64,000 nt of DNA from DASSQJ01 sp963773655 (GTDB lineage: Bacteria > Actinomycetota > Actinomycetes > Actinomycetales > Dermatophilaceae), in the NCBI GenBank assembly GCA_963773655.1, contig CAVZBX010000001.1:248001-312000 (forward strand), read 5' to 3'. The notes beneath the pieces were generated by a model. The model did not search any database, had not been told where the DNA came from, and saw only the letters and a program-made list of their open reading frames with translations. This document shows, in pieces, positions 8,791 to 17,209 of this stretch (positions are counted from its first letter, which is position 1; every line of letters starts with the position of its first letter). The position numbers were made by a program, and so were the translations under genes.

Positions 8791-8996
8791 TAGACTCGCC
8801 GGGTTGCCTCGGCGAGGGACGTCGCACCGGACGATGTGGTCCGGTGCCCGCGGTGCACGCACCGCGACGCATCCGTGATCGACGCTGGCGGCACGCGACC
8901 CCCCCGGGGCCTCGCGGGCCGTTCGCGCGCCGGTCCGGTGCCACGTCCCGCGTCGAGGACCGATCCGTCCGCCAACCAGCACCCCAGGAGATCCTC
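8791..8996 (+). promoter_or_regulatory. rplY promoter and structured 5' leader
   Basis: A -10 box TAGACT lies at 8791-8796, which gives a leader of about 195 nt before the GTG of rplY. The leader holds a 9-bp hairpin (GCACCGGAC 8824-8832 with GTCCGGTGC 8839-8847) and an 8-bp hairpin (8849-8866). A second exact copy of GTCCGGTGC lies at 8933-8941, so the left arm could pair with either copy. This fills most of the 338-base gap between genes. No known riboswitch was recognised. Confidence 0.5.
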
Positions 8997-9674
8997 GTGT
9001 CCACCGACGTCACCCGTCTCGTCGCCGAGCAGCGCACCCAGTTCGGCAAGGGCGCGGCCCGCAAGATCCGCCGCGCCGACAAGATCCCCGCCGTCATGTA
9101 CGGCCACGGCACCGCCCCGGTCCACATCACCCTCCCGGGCCACGAGGCGATGCTCGCCCTCAAGCACACCAACGCCCTGCTCACCCTCGTCATCGACGGC
9201 GAGGAGCACATGGCGCTCGCCAAGGACGTCCAGCGCGACCCGATCAGGCCGGTCATCGAGCACGTCGACCTCGTCGTCATCCGCAAGGGCGAGAAGGTGA
9301 CGGTCGAGGTCGGCGTCCACCTCGAGGGCGAGGCCGCCCCCGAGACCGTCGTCACCATGGACCACAGCTCGCTGATGCTGGAGGTCGACGCCACCGCCAT
9401 CCCCGAGTGGGTCACCGTGTCGGTGGAGGGCGCCGAGGTCGGCACCCGCGTCCTGGCCGGCGAGGTCGAGCTCCCCGAGGGCGCCACCCTCGTCACCGAC
9501 CCCGAGGCGCTCGTCGTCAACGTCACCCAGCAGCAGGCGGCCGAGGCCCTCGAGGCCGAGCTCGAGGAGGCCGAGGCCGAGGTCGGCATCGAGCGCGAGG
9601 CGTCCGACGAGGCGTCCGCCGCCGCCGAGCCCGCGGCCGAGCCGGCCGCGGACGAGTCCTCCGACCAGTCCTGA
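8997..9674 (+). CDS. rplY: 50S ribosomal protein L25 / general stress protein Ctc
   Basis: The 225-residue protein is of the long CTC type: an N-terminal L25 domain that binds 5S rRNA (QFGKGAARKIRRADKIPAVMYG) and a C-terminal beta domain, then a Glu/Ala-rich tail of about 45 residues. The GTG start has AGGAGAT about 6 bases upstream. It lies between the EamA gene and pth; rplY-pth adjacency is conserved in actinobacteria. The long structured leader suggests post-transcriptional control, perhaps autogenous, but that is inference. Confidence 0.93.
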   Translation: MSTDVTRLVAEQRTQFGKGAARKIRRADKIPAVMYGHGTAPVHITLPGHEAMLALKHTNALLTLVIDGEEHMALAKDVQRDPIRPVIEHVDLVVIRKGEKVTVEVGVHLEGEAAPETVVTMDHSSLMLEVDATAIPEWVTVSVEGAEVGTRVLAGEVELPEGATLVTDPEALVVNVTQQQAAEALEAELEEAEAEVGIEREASDEASAAAEPAAEPAADESSDQS

Positions 9675-9759
9675 GCACCCGCACGGCCCGCGACGGGGCC
9701 CGGCCCGCACCCGGACCGGGCCCCGTCCCCGTCGGCCGTGCTTTGGCATGATCGACACC

Positions 9760-10362
9760 GTGACCGACTCCGCCCCGTGGCTCGTCGTCGGGCTGGGCAA
9801 CCCCGGCCCGCGCTACGCCGGCACCCGCCACAACGTCGGCGCGATGGTGGTCGACGAGCTCGCCCACCGGGCGGGCGCGTCGCTGCGAACGCACAAGGCC
9901 CGTGCCGGCGCCGCGCAGGTGCGCGTCGGCACCGGGCCCGGCGGCGTCCCCGGCCCCTCCGCGGTGCTCGCGGTGCCCAGCTCCTACATGAACGAGTCGG
10001 GGGGCCCGGTCAAGGCGCTGCTGTCCTTCTTCTCCGTGCCGGCCGAGCGGCTCGTCGTCGTCCACGACGAGCTCGACCTCGACCCCGGCGTCGTGCGGCT
10101 CAAGCGCGGCGGCGGGGAGGGGGGCCACAACGGGCTGCGTTCGGTGAGCTCGGCGCTCGGCACCCGCGACTACCTGCGGGTGCGGGTCGGCATCGGCCGG
10201 CCCCCGGGCCGGATGGACCCCGCCGACTACGTGCTGCGCGACTTCTCCGCCACCGAACGCAAGGAGCTGCCCTTCGTCGTCGGTGACGCCGCCGACGCGG
10301 TCGAGGAGCTCGTCACCCTCGGCCTGCTCGACGCCCAGCAGCGGGTGCACGCCCCCAGATAG
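9760..10362 (+). CDS. pth: Peptidyl-tRNA hydrolase
   Basis: The 200-residue enzyme releases peptides from prematurely dissociated peptidyl-tRNA. It has the family motif VVGLGNPGPRYAGTRHNVG with catalytic His24, plus SSYMNESGG and VVHDELDLDPG. The GTG at 9760 is chosen over an in-frame ATG at 9748. The reason is that CATGAT at 9747-9752 looks like a -10 box ending 7 bases before the GTG, and neither codon has a ribosome binding site. This fits a leaderless transcript; if wrong, the protein gains four residues. Confidence 0.93.
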   Translation: MTDSAPWLVVGLGNPGPRYAGTRHNVGAMVVDELAHRAGASLRTHKARAGAAQVRVGTGPGGVPGPSAVLAVPSSYMNESGGPVKALLSFFSVPAERLVVVHDELDLDPGVVRLKRGGGEGGHNGLRSVSSALGTRDYLRVRVGIGRPPGRMDPADYVLRDFSATERKELPFVVGDAADAVEELVTLGLLDAQQRVHAPR

Positions 10363-10433
10363 CCGCGAACCGGGTTCCCCGTGGGGGCGCTGTTGCTACC
10401 GTTGTCGTCCTCGCCACCTGATCAGGGGAAACG

Positions 10434-12083
10434 ATGACGCTCCTCGACGGAGTGCGGATCGCGCGACGGTTCTGGATGACCATCGCCTTCTGCATCCTCA
10501 TCACCGTGGGCCTCGCCGCGGCCTACGCCGTGCAGGTCCCACGGCTCTACACCGCATCGGCGCAGGCCTACGTGCGCGTCGGCTCGGGTGCGGGCTCGGT
10601 CGCGGAGACCTCGGTCGGCAACAACGTCGCGAGCACCAAGGCGCAGGCGTACGCACCGCTCACCACGTCGGGCCTGGTCGCGGAGCGGGTGGTCGAGGAC
10701 CTCGACCTGTCCCTCACGCCCGCAGCCGTGCAGGGCACCATCAGCTACACCGTCGACCCGCCGGACAGTCCGCGCATCCAGGTGTTCGTCACCTCGGAGT
10801 CGCCGCAGCTGGCCCGCGACATCGCCAACGCGGTCGTCGGGGCCACCGCCGACGTCGCCTCCTTCGTCGAGTCGGGCACCGAGCAGGGCGAGGGAACGGT
10901 CCAGCTCGTCCCCGTGACCAACGCCGTCGCCCCCGGCACCCCGAGCTCCCCGAACGTCCCACGGATCCTGCTCATCGGGCTCGGCGCCGGGCTGGTCCTC
11001 GCCTACCTCGTCGTCATGGTCCGGATGCGCCTGGACACCCGCATCCGCCGCCCCGAGGACATCACCGACGTCACCGACATCGGCCTCATGGGGACGATCC
11101 CGCGCTCGCGCGACCTGCGGCAGCGGCTGCACTCGGAGGACCTGCTGCGCGGCGCCGTCGGCGAGTCGCTGCGCCACCTTCGCACCAACCTCATGTTCGC
11201 CGACCCGGACCACCCCCCGCGCTCGGTGGCGGTCACCAGCCCGATGCCGGGCGAGGGCAAGTCGACGGTGTCGGCGCTGCTCGCCCGTGCCCTCGCGATG
11301 CGCGGCGAGCCGGTCGTCCTCGTCGACGGCGACCTGCGGCGGCCGATGGTCGCGACCCTCTTCGACATCGCCAACGGGGTGGGGCTCACCCAGGTGCTCT
11401 CCGGGGCGGTCCCGCTCGACGAGGCCGTCGCCGACACCGACACGGTAGGACTCAAGGTGCTGCCCGCCGGCCGGATCCCCCACAACCCGAGCGAGGTGCT
11501 CGGCTCGGCCCGGATGCGCGACCTGCTCACCGAGCTCGCCAAGGACCACATCGTGGTCGTCGACGCCCCGCCGGCCCTGCCCGTCACCGACGCGATGATC
11601 CTCGCCCAGCGGGTCGACGGGCTGCTCGTCGTCACCCACATGGGCAGTAGCCGCAAGGAGAGCCTGCGCCGGGTCCTCCTGCTGGCCGCCAACGTCAACG
11701 CACGGGTCTTCGGCGTCGTGCTCAACGGCATCCCGCAGGGCCGGGCGGCAGGGGTCTACGGCTACGAGACGTACGGCTACTACCACACCGACAAGGGCGG
11801 GCACCGGCGTCGTCGCCGTGGCGCCAAGGCGCCGGAGCAGTCGGCCGAGCCCGGGCGGGACATCCCGCTGCTGGACGACGACGGCGACGACTACCCCGGG
11901 AGCCACGCGGCCGCCCACGGTGAGCAGGCCGGGTCCGCGGCGGTCCGCGACGGACAGCAGCCGGAGCCGGACGACGGGGAGGGCCCCGGCTCCGAGGAGA
12001 CCGGCCCGGAGCGCCTGCGCGGTCCCGGGGTGCGCCGCGGCCGCCGTGCCGAGCGGCCGGTCACCACCCCCGTCGACGGCTGA
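10434..12083 (+). CDS. Polysaccharide co-polymerase / bacterial tyrosine autokinase (Wzz-BY-kinase fusion)
   Basis: The 549-residue protein has a Wzz-like membrane part (helix about 14-34, second helix about 178-198) flanking an extracytoplasmic loop. A cytoplasmic BY-kinase domain follows. Walker A is SPMPGEGKST (about 270-279) and Walker A' is VVLVDGDLRRP. A Tyr cluster YGYETYGYYH (about 442-451) is the likely autophosphorylation site. Such proteins control chain length of exopolysaccharide. No glycosyltransferase, flippase or polymerase gene is near, so it is an orphan here. A disordered acidic/basic tail ends the protein. The start has AGGGGA upstream. Confidence 0.88.
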   Translation: MTLLDGVRIARRFWMTIAFCILITVGLAAAYAVQVPRLYTASAQAYVRVGSGAGSVAETSVGNNVASTKAQAYAPLTTSGLVAERVVEDLDLSLTPAAVQGTISYTVDPPDSPRIQVFVTSESPQLARDIANAVVGATADVASFVESGTEQGEGTVQLVPVTNAVAPGTPSSPNVPRILLIGLGAGLVLAYLVVMVRMRLDTRIRRPEDITDVTDIGLMGTIPRSRDLRQRLHSEDLLRGAVGESLRHLRTNLMFADPDHPPRSVAVTSPMPGEGKSTVSALLARALAMRGEPVVLVDGDLRRPMVATLFDIANGVGLTQVLSGAVPLDEAVADTDTVGLKVLPAGRIPHNPSEVLGSARMRDLLTELAKDHIVVVDAPPALPVTDAMILAQRVDGLLVVTHMGSSRKESLRRVLLLAANVNARVFGVVLNGIPQGRAAGVYGYETYGYYHTDKGGHRRRRRGAKAPEQSAEPGRDIPLLDDDGDDYPGSHAAAHGEQAGSAAVRDGQQPEPDDGEGPGSEETGPERLRGPGVRRGRRAERPVTTPVDG

Positions 12084-12130
12084 GGCCGCGCCGGTCGGGA
12101 GCGTCGGTTCCCCGACCTAGGATGTGCGGG

Positions 12131-15100
12131 ATGCCTTCCCTCGCCTTCCTGCGTGCCCGCGTGGCCGCGCTCCCCGGCCTCGTCCGCGTCGCCGAGGCCC
12201 TCGGTGTTCCGGCGGCCGAGGTCACCGCCGCCGCCCCGCCCGGGGCCCGCCATGCCGTCGTCGCGGCGCTCGCGCCGCGTCCGTCGGGCGCCCCGGTGCT
12301 GGCCGTGACCGCCACCGGCCGCGAGGCCGAGGACCTCCACGACGCCCTGGCCGCCAGCCTCGGACCCGACGCGGTCGGGCTCTTCCCCGCCTGGGAGACG
12401 CTCCCGCACGAGCGGCTCAGCCCACGCAGCGACACCGTGGGGCAGCGGCTCTCGGTGCTGCGGCGCCTCGCGCACCCCGACGCCGACGGTGACGGCGGCC
12501 ACGGCGCGCTCGACGTCGTGGTCGCGCCGGTGCGCTCGGTGCTCCAGCCGATCGCGCGGGGCCTGGGCGAGCTCCGCCCGGTGGCGCTCTCGGCCGGCGA
12601 CGAGGCACCGCTCGAGCAGGTCGTCGAGGACCTGGCCGCGGCCGCCTACGCCCGCACCGACCTCGTCGAGCGGCGTGGGGAGTTCGCCGTGCGCGGCGGC
12701 ATCCTCGACGTCTTCCCGCCCACCGAGGAGCACCCCCTGCGGGTCGAGTTCTGGGGCGACACCGTCGAGGAGATCCGCTGGTTCAAGGTGGCCGACCAGC
12801 GGTCCCTCGAGGTCGCCGAGCACGGGCTGTGGGCACCACCGTGCCGCGAGCTGCTCCTCGACGACGCCGTCCGCACCCGGGCCGCCCGGCTGGCCGACGT
12901 CCTCCCGGGCGCCCGCGACCTGCTCGAGAAGCTGGCCCACGGCATCGCCGTCGAAGGCATGGAGTCGCTCGCGCCCGCGCTCGTCGACGGCATGGAGACC
13001 CTCCTCGAGGTGCTGCCGCCGGGCTCCGCCGTGGTCGTCGCCGACCCCGAGCGGGTACGCACCCGCGCCCACGACCTCGTCGCCACGAGCGAGGAGTTCC
13101 TCGAGGCCGGATGGGCCAACGCGGCCGGGGCCGGTACCGTCCCCATCGACCTGCAGACCGTCCTCGGCACCGCCTCCTTCCACACCGTCGCCCAGCTGCG
13201 CGAGCAGGCGCGCGCGCTCGGGCTGCCGTGGCTCGACCTCACCCCCTTCACCGGCGACGGCGAGGACGACGTCCTCGACGTCGGGTTCGCCGTGTCGCCC
13301 ACCTTCCGCGGCCGCACGGAGGACGCCGTCGAGGAGGTGCGGCGGCTCGTCGACGACCAGTGGTCGGTCGTCGTCGTCACCGAGGGCACCGGGCTGGCCC
13401 GGCGCGTCAGCGAGGTGCTCGCCGAGCACGAGGTCGCCGTCCGGCTCGCCCCGGACGACGCCGAGCCGCGGCCCCGGGTGGTCACCGTCACCACCGGTGC
13501 GGTCGGGCCCGGGTTCCTCGTGCCCGACGAGCGGTTCGCCGTGCTCACCGAGGCCGATCTCACCGGCGCGGCAGGCGGCTCCGGCACCTCCACCAAGGAC
13601 ATGCGCCGGATGCCGTCGCGGCGCCGCAACCAGGTCGACCCGCTCCAGCTGCGGCCGGGCGACATCGTCGTGCACGAGCAGCACGGCGTCGGGCGCTTCG
13701 TCGAGATGGTGCAGCGCACCGTGCAGGGCGCCACCCGCGAGTACCTCGTCCTCGAGTACGCGCCCTCCAAGCGCGGCCAGCCGGGCGACCGCCTCTACGT
13801 GCCCACCGACCAGCTCGACCAGGTCACCCGCTACGTCGGGGGCGAGCAGCCGACGCTGAGCCGGATGGGCGGCTCGGACTGGCAGCAGACCAAGAGCCGG
13901 GCCCGCCGCTACGTCAAGCAGATCGCCGCCGAGCTCATCCGGCTCTACTCGGCCCGGATGGCCACCCGGGGTCACGCCTTCCCGCCGGACACCCCGTGGC
14001 AGCGCGAGCTCGAGGACGCCTTCGCCCACATCGAGACCCCCGACCAGCTGAGCACCATCGACGAGGTCAAGGCCGACATGGAGCGAGAGGTGCCGATGGA
14101 CCGGCTCGTCTGCGGCGACGTCGGGTACGGCAAGACCGAGATCGCGGTGCGGGCGGCCTTCAAGGCGATCCAGGACGGCAAGCAGGTGGCCGTGCTCTGC
14201 CCGACGACGCTGCTCGTCCAGCAGCACCAGAACACCTTCTCGGAGCGGTACGCGGGCTTCCCCGTGACCGTCCGCTCGCTCTCCCGCTTCCAGAGCGACC
14301 GGGAGGCCAGGGCGGTACTCGACGGCCTCGCCGACGGATCGGTCGACCTCGTCATCGGCACCCACCGGTTGCTGTCGAAGGAGGTCCGGTTCAAGGACCT
14401 CGGGCTCGTCGTCGTCGACGAGGAGCAGCGCTTCGGCGTCGAGCACAAGGAGCAGCTCAAGGCCCTGCGGACCTCCGTCGACGTCCTCGCGATGTCCGCG
14501 ACCCCCATCCCGCGCACCCTGGAGATGGCGGTCACCGGCATCCGCGAGATGTCCACCCTGCAGACCCCGCCGGAGGAGCGCCACCCGGTGCTCACCTACG
14601 TCGGGGCCTACGACGAGAGGACCGTCACCGCCGCGATCCGCCGCGAGCTGATGCGCGAGGGCCAGGTCTTCCTCGTCCACAACAAGGTGTCGACGATCGA
14701 CCGGGCCGCCGCGCGCGTCCGCGAGCTCGTCCCCGAGGCCCGCGTGGCGGTGGCCCACGGCAAGATGGGCGAGCACAAGCTCGAGCAGGTGGTCGTCGAC
14801 TTCTGGGAGAAGCGCTTCGACGTCCTCGTCTGCACGACCATCGTCGAGACCGGCCTGGACATCTCCAACGCCAACACCCTCGTCGTCGAGCGTGCCGACC
14901 GGCTCGGGCTCTCCCAGCTGCACCAGCTCCGGGGCCGGGTGGGCCGCGGCCGGGAGCGGGCCTACGCGTACTTCCTCTACCCGCCGGAGACCCCGCTCAC
15001 CGAGACCTCCCTCGATCGGCTCCAGACCATCGCCAGCCACACCGACCTCGGCGCGGGCATGCAGGTGGCGATGAAGGACCTCGAGATCCGGGGTGCGGGC

Positions 15101-15727
15101 AACCTCCTCGGGGGCGAGCAGTCCGGGCACATCGCGGGCGTCGGCTTCGACCTCTACGTGCGGCTCGTCGGGGAGGCGGTCGCGAGCTTCCGCGGTGAGG
15201 GCGAGGAGGCCCCGGCCGAGATCAAGATCGAGCTGCCCGTCGACGCCCACCTCCCGCACGACTACGTCCCCCACGAGCGGCTCCGGCTGGAGATGTACAA
15301 GAAGCTCGCCGCGGTCGCCGACGAGGGCGAGCTCGCCGACATCGAGGGGGAGCTGGTCGACCGGTACGGCCCGGTGCCCGAGCCGGTCCGCAACCTGCTC
15401 GAGGTGGCCCGGCTGCGGACCGTGGCCCGGTCCGGCGGCGTCGCCGACGTCAGCGTGCAGGGCACCTTCGTGCGCTTCGGCCCGGTGTCGCTCCGCGAGA
15501 GCCAGCAGCTGCGCCTGAACCGGCTCTACCCGGGGTCGGTCGTCAAGCAGGCGCTCGGCACCGTGCTCGTGCCCACGCCCCGCACCGCGCGCGTCGGCGG
15601 CCGGCCGCTGCGCGACCGTGCGATCCTCGACTGGGCCGCCGACGTCATCCGCTCGGTGGTCGTGGACAATGTCGGTGAGGCCGCCCGCGTGGCGACCGCC
15701 TCCGCCCAGGGGGCGACCCGATCGTGA
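12131..15727 (+). CDS. mfd: Transcription-repair coupling factor
   Basis: The 1198-residue Mfd recognises RNA polymerase stalled at DNA lesions, displaces it and recruits UvrA. Visible parts in order are a UvrB-like module (RRGEFAVRGGILDVFPP), the RNA polymerase interaction domain (RPGDIVVHEQHGVGRF), a RecG-like helicase core with Walker A GDVGYGKTE and DEEQRF box, and the C-terminal TRCF domain. ATG 12131 is preferred to ATG 12122 because TAGGAT at 12118-12123 is a -10 box ending 7 bases upstream and overlaps the earlier ATG. It therefore looks leaderless. The lipoprotein gene follows within 12 bp. Confidence 0.95.
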   Translation: MPSLAFLRARVAALPGLVRVAEALGVPAAEVTAAAPPGARHAVVAALAPRPSGAPVLAVTATGREAEDLHDALAASLGPDAVGLFPAWETLPHERLSPRSDTVGQRLSVLRRLAHPDADGDGGHGALDVVVAPVRSVLQPIARGLGELRPVALSAGDEAPLEQVVEDLAAAAYARTDLVERRGEFAVRGGILDVFPPTEEHPLRVEFWGDTVEEIRWFKVADQRSLEVAEHGLWAPPCRELLLDDAVRTRAARLADVLPGARDLLEKLAHGIAVEGMESLAPALVDGMETLLEVLPPGSAVVVADPERVRTRAHDLVATSEEFLEAGWANAAGAGTVPIDLQTVLGTASFHTVAQLREQARALGLPWLDLTPFTGDGEDDVLDVGFAVSPTFRGRTEDAVEEVRRLVDDQWSVVVVTEGTGLARRVSEVLAEHEVAVRLAPDDAEPRPRVVTVTTGAVGPGFLVPDERFAVLTEADLTGAAGGSGTSTKDMRRMPSRRRNQVDPLQLRPGDIVVHEQHGVGRFVEMVQRTVQGATREYLVLEYAPSKRGQPGDRLYVPTDQLDQVTRYVGGEQPTLSRMGGSDWQQTKSRARRYVKQIAAELIRLYSARMATRGHAFPPDTPWQRELEDAFAHIETPDQLSTIDEVKADMEREVPMDRLVCGDVGYGKTEIAVRAAFKAIQDGKQVAVLCPTTLLVQQHQNTFSERYAGFPVTVRSLSRFQSDREARAVLDGLADGSVDLVIGTHRLLSKEVRFKDLGLVVVDEEQRFGVEHKEQLKALRTSVDVLAMSATPIPRTLEMAVTGIREMSTLQTPPEERHPVLTYVGAYDERTVTAAIRRELMREGQVFLVHNKVSTIDRAAARVRELVPEARVAVAHGKMGEHKLEQVVVDFWEKRFDVLVCTTIVETGLDISNANTLVVERADRLGLSQLHQLRGRVGRGRERAYAYFLYPPETPLTETSLDRLQTIASHTDLGAGMQVAMKDLEIRGAGNLLGGEQSGHIAGVGFDLYVRLVGEAVASFRGEGEEAPAEIKIELPVDAHLPHDYVPHERLRLEMYKKLAAVADEGELADIEGELVDRYGPVPEPVRNLLEVARLRTVARSGGVADVSVQGTFVRFGPVSLRESQQLRLNRLYPGSVVKQALGTVLVPTPRTARVGGRPLRDRAILDWAADVIRSVVVDNVGEAARVATASAQGATRS

Positions 15728-15738
15728 AAGGACCCCTC

Positions 15739-16271
15739 GTGACCCTCCCGGTTCGCCGCCTCCTGGTTGCCCTCGTGCTCGGCGCCGCCCTCGCCACGTC
15801 GGGCTGCGGCACCACCGAGGCCAACCGTGCCGCCGTCGTCGACGGCGACGTCATCACCGAGACCGAGGTCCAGGAGGCGATGAGCCAGGTCAACGCGATG
15901 GACCCGGCGCTGCTGCAGCAGGCGCTGACGCCGAGCTCCACCCTCACCGCCCTGGTCCAGGGCCGGGTGGTCCTCGACTACTTCGCGGAGAAGGGCATCG
16001 TCGCCTCCGAGTCGATGGCGCGCGAGGAGGCCCTTCAGCGCGGCATCGCCGACCCGGAGGCGGCACGCTCGAGATCATCCGGTTCGTCACCGCCCTGGGC
16101 GCCGCCCAGCAGAACGCCGCCCTCGGCCAGGCCGAGCAGATCGAGCTCAGCGAGGCGCTGCGCCAGCAGGACATCGTCGTCAACCCCCGCTACGGCGAGT
16201 TCGACCCGGAGACCGCGGCCGTGTCCCTCAAGGCCCCCGCGTGGATCGAGCCGTACCAGCCCGCGCAGTGA
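15739..16271 (+). pseudogene. SurA N-terminal domain lipoprotein, interrupted by a 1-base frameshift
   Basis: With the frame restored this would be a 177-residue lipoprotein: a signal peptide with lipobox ending SGC (Cys23), then a SurA/PpiC-like N-terminal chaperone domain (VDGDVITETEVQEAMSQ) and a C-terminal part (EIIRFVTALGAAQQNAAL). The two halves lie in different frames. The break is at about 16060-16064, where GCGGCACG would read through if it were GCGGGCACG, so one G is missing from a G run. The GTG at 15739 has AAAGGA upstream. It sits between mfd and mazG. It may be a sequencing error rather than a true loss. Confidence 0.7.
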
Positions 16272-17200
16272 CCGGGGGCCGCCTCGGGCTGCTGCTCACC
16301 TCGCCGCGCGTCGCGCCGGGACTGCTGTCGCGCGAGGCGTGGCAGGCCGTGGAGCAGGCCGGGCACGTCCGGGGCCGTGCGGCGGACGAGCCGCTCGTCG
16401 AGGCCCTCGTCGAGGCCGGCGTGGCCGTCGACGTGGTGGACGAGCCCCCGGCCGCGCTCGCCCGTTCCCTGGTGGACCTGGCCACGGGTGCCGACGTGCT
16501 GTGGTGCGGGTCGTCCGACGGGGACCCGGGGCTCGCCGACGCCGTCGCGGCCGAGGTGTCCAGGCTCGAGCACCCCCCCGAGGTCGAGGTGGTCGTCGGG
16601 TCGTGGGACGTCCAGGGCGGGCGGCTGCTGGACGTCGTGGCCGCGATGGACCGGCTGCGCTCTCCCGGCGGGTGCCCCTGGGACGCCGAGCAGACGCACG
16701 AGAGCCTGGCGCCGTACCTCGTCGAGGAGGCGCACGAGGCCGTGCACGCCATCGCGTCCGGCGACCGCGAGCACCTGGCCGAGGAGCTCGGCGACGTCCT
16801 GCTCCAGGTCGTCTTCCATGCCCGCGTGGCGGAGGAGGCCGGGGACGAGGGCTTCGACGTCGACACCGTCGCCGGGCTGCTCGTCGACAAGCTGGTGCGT
16901 CGCCACCCGCACGTCTTCGCCGACGGCGGGGCCGCGACCCCGGACGAGGTGGAGCGCGAGTGGGAGCGGATCAAGGCCGCCGAGAAGGCGGGGCAGGACG
17001 GGAGCGAGGACCTGCTCCACGGTCTGCCGCCGTCGCTGCCGGTCGACCTGGCGGTCCACAAGGTGCTCGCGCGCATCCGGCGGCGGGGCCTCGAGCCACC
17101 CGCCGAACCGATGCGGCGCCTCGACGCCGCGGCGGCCGAGGCGGCGGCGGCGGACGCGCGGGCACGAGCGGCCCTTCGTGCGCTCGCCGACTCCCTCTAG
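16268..17200 (+). CDS. mazG: Nucleoside triphosphate pyrophosphohydrolase MazG
   Basis: The 310-residue protein has a MazG all-alpha domain at about 135-235 with GGCPWDAEQTHESL and the metal-binding helices LVEEAHEAVHAI and EELGDVLLQVVFHAR. It hydrolyses NTPs, including damaged ones, to NMP and pyrophosphate. The N-terminal about 110 residues are an extension as in mycobacterial MazG. GTG overlaps the stop of the upstream lipoprotein gene. Its TAG stop forms the first three bases of the -10 box of psuK. Confidence 0.92.
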   Translation: MTGGRLGLLLTSPRVAPGLLSREAWQAVEQAGHVRGRAADEPLVEALVEAGVAVDVVDEPPAALARSLVDLATGADVLWCGSSDGDPGLADAVAAEVSRLEHPPEVEVVVGSWDVQGGRLLDVVAAMDRLRSPGGCPWDAEQTHESLAPYLVEEAHEAVHAIASGDREHLAEELGDVLLQVVFHARVAEEAGDEGFDVDTVAGLLVDKLVRRHPHVFADGGAATPDEVEREWERIKAAEKAGQDGSEDLLHGLPPSLPVDLAVHKVLARIRRRGLEPPAEPMRRLDAAAAEAAAADARARAALRALADSL

Positions 17201-17209
17201 TCTTCTCCG

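Noticed and set aside
11891..15274. Long minus-strand open frame opposite mfd
   Set aside because: Mfd motifs are complete on the plus strand; the opposite frame is a GC3 shadow rich in Gly, Val, Asp and Glu.
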